From: Clostridia bacterium
Lineage (GTDB): Bacteria > Bacillota > Clostridia > Lachnospirales > Anaerotignaceae
Reading direction: 5' to 3'
DNA length: 64,000 nucleotides
Assembly: GCA_910575055.1 (NCBI GenBank)
Contig: CAJTDC010000001.1
Span: forward strand, 124,001 to 188,000
Both the position numbers and the translations under genes were made by a program. Of this stretch, positions 10,567-20,103 are shown piece after piece. Every line of letters begins with the position of its first letter. Position 1 is the first letter of the stretch. The notes under the pieces are model-generated. The model did no database searches. It was given only the letters and a program-made list of their open reading frames with translations, and was not told where the DNA came from.

Positions 10567-10689
10567 ATCATTACAACCTCCCTCATTTATTTACTGTCAC
10601 TATTATATCAATTTCCAAAAAATATAAATACTAATTTTTTCTTACACTTTTATTAACACATTTATAATATCAATAAAATATCATTTTTG

Positions 10690-12531
10690 TTATAAACCTA
10701 ATTCTTTCAAAAAACAAGAGCGTTTTGTTTTTTTATCGTGTCTTTTTGACACTTCAGATAAATACAATATACTCTTTGCCCTTGTTACCGCAACATAAAA
10801 TAGTCTACGTTCTTCTTCTATTTGGTCTAGTGTTTCACTTTTTTTATGTGGTATCACTTCCTCTACAATACTAGGTACAAATACTACTTCAAATTCCAAC
10901 CCTTTTGCAGAGTGCATAGTGGAAAGAGTTACTCCTTGTACCTGCTGTGTACCAACTTTTTTATTTTTTTGTGCCATTTCATTTTCCATTTCTCTTAACT
11001 TTTTCAAGAAGCTTTCTGTATCTTCTGCAACATTTGCAAATTGTGTAATTTCTTCTGCAATTTCTAAATATCCCTCTAAACTTGCTTTTCTAAAATTTGC
11101 ATATTGTTTTAAGTAGTCATCATATCCTACAATATTTCTAATGTATTTCAGTGCCTCCAATGGCTTTCTTTTTTTAATTTGTATTAAATGACTTTCCAAA
11201 TCCTGTAAATGCTGTGCTTGATATTTTCTTAAATAAGGAGAAGCATATAATGCTTTTAAAAGAGGAAAATCACTTCTTTCTGATTGTTCTAAAAGTTCTC
11301 TGCTAATATATCTTTTTGGTTTATTTACAATACGACGAAAATCTGCATTGTTATGAATGTCCTCTGCTAAAAGCAAATATGAAGTGAAATCTTTTGTAAT
11401 CCAATGACTATATAAATTAGAGCCTTTATCTTTTAATACAAATGGTATACCTTTTTGTGTTAATGCTCCTGCAAAAATACCCCCTTGCATATTTGTTCTA
11501 TATATTACTGCCATTTCTGTATAAGGTATTCCTTTTTTTCTCATTTTCATCAACAAATATGCAATTCTTTCTGCTTCTTCATAGGCATCTTTTTCTGTAA
11601 AAAATATAATTTTTTCACCTTGTCCTCTTTCTCCGTGCATATTTTTTGCAAAACGTTTTTTGTTATTGCAAATAATTTTTTCTGACAATTTTATGATTCT
11701 TTCTGTAGAACGATAATTCACAGACAATATTACTTTTTCACTGTTGGTATATTTTTGGGGAAACTGTAATAAAAATTCTGGTCTTGCTCCCCTAAAACAA
11801 TATATACTTTGGTCATCATCTCCTACTGCAAAAATATTATTTTGAGGTTCTGCCAGCATACTGATACAAATATTTTGTGCTTGGTTAATATCTTGGTATT
11901 CATCTAACAATATATATTCAAAACGTTGCTGCCAATATTTTCTGCCTTGTTCCTCTAATGTTAAATATTCATAGCATTGTGTTAGCATATCATCAAAATC
12001 AATTTTATTTTTAGATGCTTTATATCTTTCATATTTTCTTACAAAAAACTGAAACAATTCTGTTTCAAAATTAATAGGGTGATACTGTTTTAATGGTATC
12101 AATTCATTTTTCATTAATGACATTTCCCCTAACAAATCTCTAACATATTCTTCTATATCATTTGTTTCTATTTCAGACTCCATTATTAATTTTTTAAAAA
12201 AGTTCCATTTTTCTTCTTCACTCATTACCTGCTCTAATTGATAATGGTATGCTCTCCTCAATATTCTAAAAAAAATATTATGAAATGTACCAAATGTGAC
12301 TTTATCTCCTTCCGCAACATTCAGCTTTAAAAAACGTTGCTGCATTTCTGTTGCTGCTGCTTTAGTATAAGTTACAACAAGTATTTTTTCTGGTGATACA
12401 TTATGCTGTTCTATAAGATATTTTATTCTATATATAATTACCGTAGTTTTTCCGCTTCCTGGTCCTGCCAGTACTAACATTGCTCCTTTATGATGTTTGA
12501 TTGCCTTTTGTTGCTCTATATTAAAATCCAT
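10690..12531 (-). CDS. UvrD/PcrA-like superfamily 1 DNA helicase
   Basis: A 613-residue ATP-dependent 3'-5' DNA helicase of the UvrD/REP family. Motifs seen are Walker A AGPGSGKT (22-29), motif II DEYQD, motif III GDDDQSIYCFRGA, and the late motifs STMHSAKGLEFEVV and VAVTRAK. It is shorter than PcrA (about 730 residues), lacking much of the C-terminal extension, so it is likely an accessory repair helicase. It is monocistronic, with a good RBS (AGGGGAGA) before the ATG. The upstream 268 bases are shared with the divergent glycosyltransferase. Confidence 0.93.
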   Translation of the reverse strand: MDFNIEQQKAIKHHKGAMLVLAGPGSGKTTVIIYRIKYLIEQHNVSPEKILVVTYTKAAATEMQQRFLKLNVAEGDKVTFGTFHNIFFRILRRAYHYQLEQVMSEEEKWNFFKKLIMESEIETNDIEEYVRDLLGEMSLMKNELIPLKQYHPINFETELFQFFVRKYERYKASKNKIDFDDMLTQCYEYLTLEEQGRKYWQQRFEYILLDEYQDINQAQNICISMLAEPQNNIFAVGDDDQSIYCFRGARPEFLLQFPQKYTNSEKVILSVNYRSTERIIKLSEKIICNNKKRFAKNMHGERGQGEKIIFFTEKDAYEEAERIAYLLMKMRKKGIPYTEMAVIYRTNMQGGIFAGALTQKGIPFVLKDKGSNLYSHWITKDFTSYLLLAEDIHNNADFRRIVNKPKRYISRELLEQSERSDFPLLKALYASPYLRKYQAQHLQDLESHLIQIKKRKPLEALKYIRNIVGYDDYLKQYANFRKASLEGYLEIAEEITQFANVAEDTESFLKKLREMENEMAQKNKKVGTQQVQGVTLSTMHSAKGLEFEVVFVPSIVEEVIPHKKSETLDQIEEERRLFYVAVTRAKSILYLSEVSKRHDKKTKRSCFLKELGL

Positions 12532-12799
12532 TTTATTCTCCCCTATTGTTTTACTACTTTTCTTTTATAATCCACTTATAGTATAATACTACAATCTAAA
12601 CTGTCAATCATATCAAAAGAATTATTCTTTATTTAAATTTAACTCTACTTTATGTATAATATTTTCTATCATACACTGCTTGTAGCTTAAAATTTTCTTA
12701 CTTTATTTTTATAACGGTTGTCAACTTGCTTTTTTTATATTAAAATGCCTTTAGTTTACTTCGTAATTTCATAACTCACAATTAGGAGGTTTTTATATT

Positions 12800-14185
12800 A
12801 TGAATATTGGTTTATTTACAGACACTTATTTTCCACAAATAAATGGTGTTGCTACCTCTGTTCATACACTAGCTGGTGCATTAAGAGCCAGAGGGCATCA
12901 AGTTTATATCTTTACACCAAAAGACCCTAAAATAACAGAAGAACAAAAAGACGAATACGTTATTGCTATGCCTAGTTTACCTTTTATGCTGCTTCGCAAT
13001 TATCGTGTAGGATTGATTTATTCTCCTCGTGCATTAAATCAAATATCTCATTTACATTTAGACATTGTGCATACACAGACAGAGTTTCCATTAGGGATAT
13101 TTGGAAAACTGCTTTCTTCTGTAAAAAAAATACCTATGGTGCATACCTATCATACTATGTATGAAGACTATGTTCACTATATTGCCAACGGTTATATCGT
13201 TACACCTGCTATGGCAAAAGAATTTAGTAAGCTTTTTTGCAATAGTGCCACCACTGTTGTTGCCCCTACAGAAAAAGCAAAACATTTTTTAGAAGAATAT
13301 GGTGTTACAAAACCTATTGAAGTGATACCAACAGGTATTGATATGTCACTATTTTCTAAAAAGAACTTTTCTCAGCAAGACACTATAGCATTAAAAACAT
13401 CATTAGGACTTGAACCAGATACCCCAGTTATACTATCATTAGGACGTGTAGCAAAAGAAAAAAGCATTGATGTAATATTACGTGCTTTGCCTACATTGTT
13501 TCATAAAATGCCTCAGGCACGTATGGTCATTGTAGGAGATGGTCCCGAAAGACAAAATTTAGAACAATTAGCCAAAGAACTAGATATTGCACATAAAGTT
13601 CTTTTTATAGGAGCGAAACCTTGGTCAGAAATTGGAAAATATTATCAAATTGGTACTGTATTTTGCAGTGCTTCTGTATCAGAAACGCAAGGGTTAACAT
13701 TTGCAGAAGCTATGGCTGGAGGCATTCCTGTAATAGCTAAAAGAGATGAGTGTATTGAAAATATTGTAGATAACAACAAAACAGGATTACTTTTTGAAAC
13801 AGAAGAAGATTTAACAGAAAAACTTTATATGCTTTTAAGTACACCTTCTTTGCAAAAAAGGCTTTCTAGTGCTTCGCTTGCCAAAATGGAATTATTATCT
13901 GTAGAAGCATTTGCTCAGCATATGGAACAATTATATCAAAAAACAATTTCTAATTATTATACAGAAGTGACACACGAATATTTTTCAAAGCGTCCTCTTT
14001 CTGTTGGTGTTAAAGCAGTTAAAAATATTTCCAGACTACCTAAAAAAATAGTGAAAAAAGGATTGTATTTACCTTTACTTCACAAAAATATAACTGCTCG
14101 CACAACAATAAATAACGAAAATAAAACAGAAGAAATCGAAAATACCGAAAACGATAAAATACAATATGATATGGCAGAAAAATAA
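12800..14185 (+). CDS. Family 4 glycosyltransferase, probable glucosyl-diacylglycerol synthase
   Basis: A 461-residue GT-B fold enzyme. The N-terminus (GLFTDTYFPQINGVATSV) and the GRVAKEKS donor-site strand at about 215 match GT4 enzymes that add glucose to diacylglycerol in Gram-positive bacteria. The E-x7-E-type region (SVSETQGLTFAEAMAGGIPV, about 293-313) fits too. The last about 60 residues are a basic then acidic extension that could bind membrane. AGGAGG lies 10 bases before the ATG. hisC follows after 17 bases, so the pair may be co-transcribed, though the functions look unrelated. The acceptor is inferred from similarity only. Confidence 0.85.
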   Translation: MNIGLFTDTYFPQINGVATSVHTLAGALRARGHQVYIFTPKDPKITEEQKDEYVIAMPSLPFMLLRNYRVGLIYSPRALNQISHLHLDIVHTQTEFPLGIFGKLLSSVKKIPMVHTYHTMYEDYVHYIANGYIVTPAMAKEFSKLFCNSATTVVAPTEKAKHFLEEYGVTKPIEVIPTGIDMSLFSKKNFSQQDTIALKTSLGLEPDTPVILSLGRVAKEKSIDVILRALPTLFHKMPQARMVIVGDGPERQNLEQLAKELDIAHKVLFIGAKPWSEIGKYYQIGTVFCSASVSETQGLTFAEAMAGGIPVIAKRDECIENIVDNNKTGLLFETEEDLTEKLYMLLSTPSLQKRLSSASLAKMELLSVEAFAQHMEQLYQKTISNYYTEVTHEYFSKRPLSVGVKAVKNISRLPKKIVKKGLYLPLLHKNITARTTINNENKTEEIENTENDKIQYDMAEK

Positions 14186-14202
14186 TAATGAGGTGAATAA
14201 TT

Positions 14203-15261
14203 ATGTCAAATTGGGAAAAAAATCTTCGTCAAATAGAACCTTATGTTCCTGGAGAACAATCTAAAAATCAAAATATTATTAAATTAAATGCAAATGAAAA
14301 TCCTTATCCTCCTTCTCCTAAAGCAATAGAAGCGTTAAAGAATATAGATGCAAATCGTTTGCGTTTTTATCCTAATGCCAATGCTTCTAAATTAAAAGAA
14401 GCTATTGCAAAACATTTTAAATTAAAACAAAATCAAATTTTTGTGGGAAATGGTTCTGATGAAGTCATTGCATTTGCTTTTATGGCTTGTTTTAATTCTG
14501 AAAAACCGATACTATTTCCAGATATTACTTACTCTTTTTATACTGTTTGGTGTTCTCTTTTAGAAATAGACTATCAAACAATACCTTTAGACGAAAATTT
14601 TTGTATTAATATTGCAGACTATAACAGAGAAAACGGTGGTATTATACTCCCAAATCCTAATGCCCCCACAGGTATGGGACAATCTAAAGAGGACATTGTA
14701 CAGCTTTTAGAGCAAAATCAAAATTCTATTGTGATAATTGATGAAGCATATGTTGATTTTGGTGCATATTCTTGTTTAGAATTATTAGAAAAATATCAAA
14801 ATCTCCTTGTTGTACATACTTTTTCAAAATCTCGTTCTCTTGCAGGTATGCGTATTGGTATGGCTATGGGCAATGAAAAAATAATACAAACATTGGAGGC
14901 AGTTAAAAATTCTTATAATTCTTATACTATGGATAGTATTGCTATAGAAGTAGGTGCTGCTTCTATTTCAGATGAAGACTATTTTCAACAAACTTGCCAA
15001 AAAATTATGGCTACAAGACAACGTTGTACAAAAGAACTACAAAATATGGGATTTCACGTATTTCCTAGTCAATCTAATTTTTTATTTGTTACACATAATA
15101 CTATATCAGCAAAACATATTTTCGAAACACTAAAATCAGATAATATATTTATACGTTATTTTAATTTACCTCGTATCAACAATCATTTACGTATTACAGT
15201 TGGTACAGATGCTGAAATGGATATATTACTACAACACATATCAAATATTATATCAAAATAA
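14203..15261 (+). CDS. hisC: Histidinol-phosphate aminotransferase
   Basis: A 352-residue PLP-dependent class I/II aminotransferase that interconverts histidinol phosphate and imidazole acetol phosphate with glutamate. The N-terminal NANENPYPPSPKA motif, NPNAPTG (about 150), DEAYVDFG (about 181) and the PLP-lysine motif SKSRSLAG (Lys near 208) are all typical of HisC. Length is normal. It stands outside a his operon, so it could also serve aromatic amino acid or cobamide-related transamination. An AGGTGA site precedes the ATG, and a strong terminator follows. Confidence 0.88.
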   Translation: MSNWEKNLRQIEPYVPGEQSKNQNIIKLNANENPYPPSPKAIEALKNIDANRLRFYPNANASKLKEAIAKHFKLKQNQIFVGNGSDEVIAFAFMACFNSEKPILFPDITYSFYTVWCSLLEIDYQTIPLDENFCINIADYNRENGGIILPNPNAPTGMGQSKEDIVQLLEQNQNSIVIIDEAYVDFGAYSCLELLEKYQNLLVVHTFSKSRSLAGMRIGMAMGNEKIIQTLEAVKNSYNSYTMDSIAIEVGAASISDEDYFQQTCQKIMATRQRCTKELQNMGFHVFPSQSNFLFVTHNTISAKHIFETLKSDNIFIRYFNLPRINNHLRITVGTDAEMDILLQHISNIISK

Positions 15262-15269
15262 TGATTATA

Positions 15270-15302
15270 AAAAGGGTATTGGAAAAATTCCAATACCCTT
15301 TT
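15270..15302. terminator. Bidirectional terminator between hisC and the ymfI-like gene
   Basis: A 15-bp perfect stem (AAAAGGGTATTGGAA with TTCCAATACCCTTTT) and a 3-base loop, with A and T tracts on the two sides. It separates convergent genes and overlaps the stop codon of the minus-strand gene by two bases. Confidence 0.9.
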
Positions 15303-16026
15303 ACAACATACCGCCATCTATCACTACAATTTGCCCTGTCACAAAAGAAGCTGTGTCTTCTGCCAAAAAAACTGCTAAATTTGCTACTTCTTCTGCTTTT
15401 CCCATTCTCATAAGGGATATTTCTTCTATTAGCATTTGTTTTTCTTGCTCATCAAAACAATCATTCATTTCTGTATCAATTACACCACAACTTATTGCAT
15501 TCACTCTAATACCAGAAGGGCCTAATTCCTTTGACATAGCTTTTGTAAAAGCATCTATCCCACCCTTTGATGCAGAATATACTGCTTCACAAGAAGCTCC
15601 TCTTTGTCCCCATATAGAAGAAATGTTGATAATACAACCTTTATGACAGTGCAGCATATATTTTAATACAATATGAGTACAATTCAACACACTTTCTAAA
15701 TTCACAGATAATATATTTTTCCATTGCTGTGGTGTCATATCTGAAAACAGTGCAATATGAGAAATTCCTGCATTATTTATCAATATATCTACACCACCAT
15801 ATGCTTTTTCTATTTCACTAAAAAGCACTTGACATTGTTCATATTTCGAAACATCGGCAAGTACAGCAATACAGTCAATGCCCTGTTGTAAAAATTCTAT
15901 TTTTGTTTGTTCTAATGCTGTTTTATTTTTACTTCCATTTAGCACTATTTTATATCCTTTTTTACCAAAAGCATAGGCAATTGCTTTTCCAATACCCCTA
16001 GAAGAACCTGTTACTAATACTGTCAT
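15301..16026 (-). CDS. ymfI: SDR-family reductase, probable EF-P 5-aminopentanone reductase
   Basis: A 241-residue short-chain dehydrogenase/reductase with TGSSRGIG (nucleotide binding, 6-13), NNAG, catalytic Ser within NISSIWG (about 137), the YSASK dyad (about 152-156) and a C-terminal VIDGG. The SSIWGQRGASCEAVYSASKG context is the hallmark I associate with YmfI, which reduces 5-aminopentanone on EF-P Lys. FabG (fatty acid synthesis) is the main alternative. It begins one base after tsaD ends and is the last gene of the sigma-factor operon. No efp gene is in the window. Confidence 0.75.
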   Translation of the reverse strand: MTVLVTGSSRGIGKAIAYAFGKKGYKIVLNGSKNKTALEQTKIEFLQQGIDCIAVLADVSKYEQCQVLFSEIEKAYGGVDILINNAGISHIALFSDMTPQQWKNILSVNLESVLNCTHIVLKYMLHCHKGCIINISSIWGQRGASCEAVYSASKGGIDAFTKAMSKELGPSGIRVNAISCGVIDTEMNDCFDEQEKQMLIEEISLMRMGKAEEVANLAVFLAEDTASFVTGQIVVIDGGML

Positions 16027-16027
16027 A

Positions 16028-17047
16028 TTATCTCTCCCCTAATTTTAAACTAGGATTTGCATTCAAATCAAAAGTATCTCTTATCCCCTTTTTATATTCA
16101 TAATAAGCTGCACAACCTATCATTGCTGCATTATCTGTACAATATATTGGTTCTGGTATATGTAGTGTATAACCTTTTTTTTCACATTCCTCTTTCATTT
16201 TTTGTCTTAAAGCACTATTCGAGGCAACACCTCCTGCTAATGCAATGGTATAAACGCCTTTTTGTTCTACTGCTTTTAGTGTTTTTTGTACCAAAACATC
16301 TATTACTGCCTGCTGAAAACTTGCTGCTATATCTTCTGGTACAATTTTTTGTGCTGTCATATTTGCTTTATTAATATAATTAAGTACAGCAGATTTTAAG
16401 CCACTAAAACTAAAATCATAGCTGTTTTCTTCTAAAAATACCCTTGGAAAATCAATGGCTTGATTATTCCCTTTTTTAGCTGCTGCATCTATTTTAGGCC
16501 CTCCCGGATAACCCATTCCTATCGCTCTGGCTACTTTATCATATGCTTCTCCTACAGCATCATCTCTTGTTTTTCCCATAATTTCATACTTTCCATATTC
16601 TGGAACAAACACAATATGAGTATGTCCTCCTGAAACTACCAAACATACAAAAGGAGGTTTAAATTCTTCATTTTCTATATAATTGGCACAAATATGTCCT
16701 TCTATATGATGTACACCTATCAATGGCTTTTTGAGTGCAAAAGCTAATGCTTTCGCTTCTGCCAATCCTACAAGTAATGCTCCTACTAATCCAGGACCAT
16801 ATGTCACTGCAATAGCATCTATATCCTGCAATGTCACATTTGCTTGTTTCAGTGCTTCCATAATAACACCATCTATTGCTTCAATATGTTTTCTGGAAGC
16901 AATTTCTGGTACAACACCACCATATATAGTATGTAATGCAATTTGTGATGAAATCACATTTGACAATATTTTTCTACCATTTTCTACAACCGCTGCTGCT
17001 GTTTCATCACAAGAACTTTCTATAGCAAGTATTCGTTGTTCCTCCAT
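16028..17047 (-). CDS. tsaD: tRNA N6-adenosine threonylcarbamoyltransferase TsaD
   Basis: A 339-residue Kae1/TsaD family ATPase that, with TsaB and TsaE, transfers threonylcarbamoyl to A37 of ANN-decoding tRNAs (t6A). The N-terminal [12 protein letters not shown], the metal-binding H114-I-E-G-H118, the SGGHTH loop and the late [13 protein letters not shown] motif are all present. Length is standard. It is separated by a single base from the genes on both sides, so it is co-transcribed with the ECF sigma operon. tsaB and tsaE are not nearby. Confidence 0.97.
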   Translation of the reverse strand: MEEQRILAIESSCDETAAAVVENGRKILSNVISSQIALHTIYGGVVPEIASRKHIEAIDGVIMEALKQANVTLQDIDAIAVTYGPGLVGALLVGLAEAKALAFALKKPLIGVHHIEGHICANYIENEEFKPPFVCLVVSGGHTHIVFVPEYGKYEIMGKTRDDAVGEAYDKVARAIGMGYPGGPKIDAAAKKGNNQAIDFPRVFLEENSYDFSFSGLKSAVLNYINKANMTAQKIVPEDIAASFQQAVIDVLVQKTLKAVEQKGVYTIALAGGVASNSALRQKMKEECEKKGYTLHIPEPIYCTDNAAMIGCAAYYEYKKGIRDTFDLNANPSLKLGER

Positions 17048-17048
17048 A

Positions 17049-17783
17049 TTATTTTTCCCCCTTTATAATGTTTCTTATTTTATTTCTGTCAAACTTTTGT
17101 TTCTGTTGTTGCCATTCTATAGTAAAACTACATTTATATATAAAATAATACACTATTAATAATACATCTACTCCTAATGCTACCACAGGAAATACAAAAA
17201 GCAAAAAAGCACTTCCTATCAAATACACATTTTCAAACAAAAGCATTACAAAACTTCCTATCATATAATATAAATATGTTTCTCCTTTTATTTGAAATTG
17301 CTGTAAAAGCAAATATCCCAAAAATATTGCAATAGGAATACGTCCAAATATGATTGCAATATGTCTAAATAAAAACAATACTGCTCCTATAGGTAATCCT
17401 ACTATAGAATAAACAAACACCAATATCACAGCAAACAGCATAACATATAAACAAATACCGGTTTTTAATACATCACTAGTTTTTTTTAAAAGTATCATTG
17501 CTCCTTGCTCCCAAGTGTTTCGGAACAAAAATAATATTAAAAATCCTATAGCAATTTGTATACTTTCTACACAAAATAGTATCCATTCTATGGAAAAACA
17601 ATGCAATATATGAAATAGTTTTGTTAATCCAAAATATTCTATAATATTCTCTATCAATTCTACAAAACTATTTAAAAATTGTACTACTCCCTTAGGATAT
17701 CCTTTTGAAATCCTTAGCAATGTAATACCAATTACTACTGCGATATAAATTAAAAATAAATCTAACTTTTTCATTTTATCCAT
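17049..17783 (-). CDS. Polytopic membrane protein of unknown function in the sigma-factor operon
   Basis: A 244-residue protein with about six hydrophobic helices, a short N-terminus and a basic C-terminal tail ([15 protein letters not shown]). No family is recognised. It overlaps the anti-sigma gene by 13 bases and ends one base before tsaD. Its place directly after an ECF sigma/anti-sigma pair suggests a role in sensing or answering envelope stress, which is inference. A second in-frame ATG three codons in is an equally plausible start. Confidence 0.75.
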   Translation of the reverse strand: MDKMKKLDLFLIYIAVVIGITLLRISKGYPKGVVQFLNSFVELIENIIEYFGLTKLFHILHCFSIEWILFCVESIQIAIGFLILFLFRNTWEQGAMILLKKTSDVLKTGICLYVMLFAVILVFVYSIVGLPIGAVLFLFRHIAIIFGRIPIAIFLGYLLLQQFQIKGETYLYYMIGSFVMLLFENVYLIGSAFLLFVFPVVALGVDVLLIVYYFIYKCSFTIEWQQQKQKFDRNKIRNIIKGEK

Positions 17784-18355
17784 TTATGTTGTATCCTATC
17801 TGTTCTTTTTTTCTTTTTTAACATTATATATTGTATTGCACAAACAACACAAAGCAATAAAAGTAATATACCAAAACTATTTACTAATGTTTTGTCTGTC
17901 CATAATATAATATTTTCTGTAATATTTCCAAGTACCTGCCCTTGATTTGAAATGTTCTGTTCAATAGGCAAAATATTTGTTACCCATTGTTTTAAATAAG
18001 TATTTTTTTGAAACACTTCTATAATAGGTTGTTTATAAAATACTAATATTGCACCTGTTCCAAAAAATACTGTAAAAATACTCCAAATATGTCCTAATAT
18101 TCTATTTTTAGCATAACTTCTTTGTTGTATTTTTTCCAATGTTTGTATTTGCATCATTACATTACTTTCAAAGTCTTTTGGCGCTTCATACAAAGGCATT
18201 TGCTCAAATACTTGTATCATATTATCATAAAATAAAAAATTTTCTTCACAACTTTGACACTGTTGTATATGTTGTTTTAATTGTTCTGCCTCTTGTTTTG
18301 TGATTTCACCATCTATATATTTCATAATATATTTTTCCGCATCGCAACATTTCAT
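17771..18355 (-). CDS. Zinc-finger anti-sigma factor (ZAS/zf-HC2 family)
   Basis: A 194-residue membrane-bound anti-sigma factor. The N-terminal ZAS domain has the H-x3-C-x2-C signature (HIQQCQSC, about 29-36) plus upstream cysteines at 3 and 4. One membrane helix lies at about 98-115 and a second near 163-182, with an extracytoplasmic segment between. Proteins of this family bind and hold their cognate ECF sigma at the membrane until a signal releases it. The gene overlaps the sigma gene by 4 bases, the usual arrangement for a cognate pair. The double-membrane layout is less common than the single-pass RsiW type. Confidence 0.9.
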   Translation of the reverse strand: MKCCDAEKYIMKYIDGEITKQEAEQLKQHIQQCQSCEENFLFYDNMIQVFEQMPLYEAPKDFESNVMMQIQTLEKIQQRSYAKNRILGHIWSIFTVFFGTGAILVFYKQPIIEVFQKNTYLKQWVTNILPIEQNISNQGQVLGNITENIILWTDKTLVNSFGILLLLLCVVCAIQYIMLKKKKRTDRIQHKWIK

Positions 18356-18906
18356 ATACCCTCACCTTTTCCCTTTTCTAAACTTTCTTTGAGCATTTTT
18401 CTTCCTCTAAATATTCTATTCTTTACTTTAGACAAAGGCTCTCCTATTGTATCTGCTATTTCTTGATACCTTAATCCCTGCTGATGATACAATACAATAG
18501 GAATTTTATATAAATCTGGCAATGTTTTTATGGCACATTCTAATTGTTTGATTTCTTCTTTTTTGACATACTCTTTTTCTGGTGTTATATGATTAGTTAA
18601 TTCATATGGTATTTCTTCTATACTGACAGTTTCTTGTTTTCTTTTTCTACGATAGTCAATAATATGATTTGTACTTATACGTATCAGCCATGTAGAAAAT
18701 TTATATTCTGGCTGATATTTATCCAAATTTTTATATAATTTTATAAAAATTTCCTGTGCCAAATCATTCGCTTCTTCTGTATTATTCACCATACGCAATA
18801 CTACAGAATATACAAGATTTTTATATCTGTTCACTAATTGTGCAAAAGCATTTTGGTCACCAGACATCACTAATTTTATCAATTCATAATCTTCTACATT
18901 TTTCAA
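18352..18906 (-). CDS. ECF-type RNA polymerase sigma factor (SigW-like)
   Basis: A 184-residue group IV sigma factor. Region 2 includes FAQLVNRYKNLVYSV and the core-binding ANDLAQEIFIKLYKNL. The sequence KFSTWLIRISTNHIIDYRRK is region 2.4-like, and region 4 ends in the helix-turn-helix YQEIADTIGEPLSKVKNRIF. It directs polymerase to stress promoters and is held by the overlapping anti-sigma gene. It is the first gene of a five-gene operon (sigma, anti-sigma, membrane protein, tsaD, ymfI-like). Many such sigmas are autoregulated; I could not pick out an ECF promoter with confidence. Confidence 0.95.
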   Translation of the reverse strand: MKNVEDYELIKLVMSGDQNAFAQLVNRYKNLVYSVVLRMVNNTEEANDLAQEIFIKLYKNLDKYQPEYKFSTWLIRISTNHIIDYRRKRKQETVSIEEIPYELTNHITPEKEYVKKEEIKQLECAIKTLPDLYKIPIVLYHQQGLRYQEIADTIGEPLSKVKNRIFRGRKMLKESLEKGKGEGI

Positions 18907-19084
18907 TATTGTTTCCTCTTTTCAAAACAGTACATCATTTCATCATATTAAAACTATTAAAATAATCAAACAATTATATATAGCACCATAATACTATAAA
19001 ATACGAAAAAATAATTTATTTGTTTTTTAATATTGCTTTTTATTATTTTACCATAGATACACTTATTATCGCAATCTATATCAT

Positions 19085-19999
19085 TTACTCTTCTGTAAAG
19101 TAAAGTGAAATGGTTTTTCTTTCTTCTCCTAATTCTGCCCCTTGAAACCATTTTGAAGCATTTTGTAAATATAATTCAGGCTCTAAAAGTGCAGGACTAA
19201 AATGTGTTAACCACAAACGTGACACTTCTGCTTGTTTTGCCAACATTGCTGCCTCTGAAAAAATCATATGTTTTTTTTCAATCGCTTTTTTCTTTTTTTC
19301 TTCTTCTCCATACATTCCCTCACAAATAAATAAATCCGTCTTTTTTGCAAAAGGAATTATTCTATCTACTGGTCTACTGTCTGTACAATATACTACAGAA
19401 ATACCTTTTCTTTCAGCACCCATTACCATATCCGCATAATATTGTTTTCCTTCCCACACTGCGTTACCTTCTTTTTGCAGTTTTGACCATATTGCTTTAG
19501 GTATATTTTGTTGTTGTGCTCTTTTTAAATCAAATTTTCCTTTTCTAGCTACATCAATTCTATAAGCATAACAACGTACCATATGGTCTACTACTACATA
19601 AGAAATACGAAATCCATTTACTTCAATAGGATTAGCACTATCTTCTTTTAATTCTATGTATTCTAAAGGAAAAGGTAATTCTGGTGCAATTCTTTTTAAT
19701 CCTTCTACTACATATTGTAATCCTGCCCCTCCTATCAATGTTAAAGGTTCTGTACGTCCTGCATTTCCTATTGTCAAAAGCATTCCTGGCAATCCTGAAA
19801 TATGGTCTGCGTGAAAATGGGTAAAACAAATAACATCTATTGTTTTAAATCCCCAGCCCAACAATTTCATACTAACTTGTGTACCTTCTCCACAGTCTAT
19901 TAAAAGCAATCTACCATTTAATCTTGCTAACATAGCTGTTAAAAAACGGTTAGGCATAGGCATCATACCACCTGTTCCTAATAAACAAATATCTAACAT
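19085..19999 (-). CDS. rnz: Ribonuclease Z (tRNA 3' processing endonuclease)
   Basis: A 304-residue metallo-beta-lactamase-fold nuclease that cuts the 3' trailer from pre-tRNAs. The zinc-binding motif H61-x-H63-x-D65-H66 (THFHADH) and the N-terminal LGTGGMMPMPNR are clear, as is the late WLTHFSP histidine. An in-frame extension of 24 codons upstream is open, but GGAGAG 8 bases before the ATG at 19999 supports the shorter start, which matches the family N-terminus. It is monocistronic. Confidence 0.93.
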   Translation of the reverse strand: MLDICLLGTGGMMPMPNRFLTAMLARLNGRLLLIDCGEGTQVSMKLLGWGFKTIDVICFTHFHADHISGLPGMLLTIGNAGRTEPLTLIGGAGLQYVVEGLKRIAPELPFPLEYIELKEDSANPIEVNGFRISYVVVDHMVRCYAYRIDVARKGKFDLKRAQQQNIPKAIWSKLQKEGNAVWEGKQYYADMVMGAERKGISVVYCTDSRPVDRIIPFAKKTDLFICEGMYGEEEKKKKAIEKKHMIFSEAAMLAKQAEVSRLWLTHFSPALLEPELYLQNASKWFQGAELGEERKTISLYFTEE

Positions 20000-20055
20000 T
20001 TTTTTCTCTCCTTTTTTGTATTTCATTATATCATAAAATAATACGTCAATTACAA

Positions 20056-20085
20056 AAAGTAGGCTAGCCATAAGCTGCCTACTTT
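20056..20085 (-). terminator. Intrinsic terminator after the VanW gene
   Basis: On the minus strand AAAGTAGGC...GCCTACTTTT forms a GC-rich hairpin followed by T residues, about 20 bases past the VanW stop. Confidence 0.75.
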
Positions 20086-20103
20086 ATTACCAAAATTGTT
20101 TTA

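Noticed and set aside
15301-16026. FabG fatty-acid reductase
   Set aside because: The SSIWG and GASCEAVYSASKG context fits YmfI better, and no fatty-acid genes are adjacent; FabG remains the second choice.
18966-19151. Open frame of 61 codons overlapping the end of rnz
   Set aside because: It begins inside rnz in another frame, its ribosome site is poor, and the encoded product is basic low-complexity sequence.
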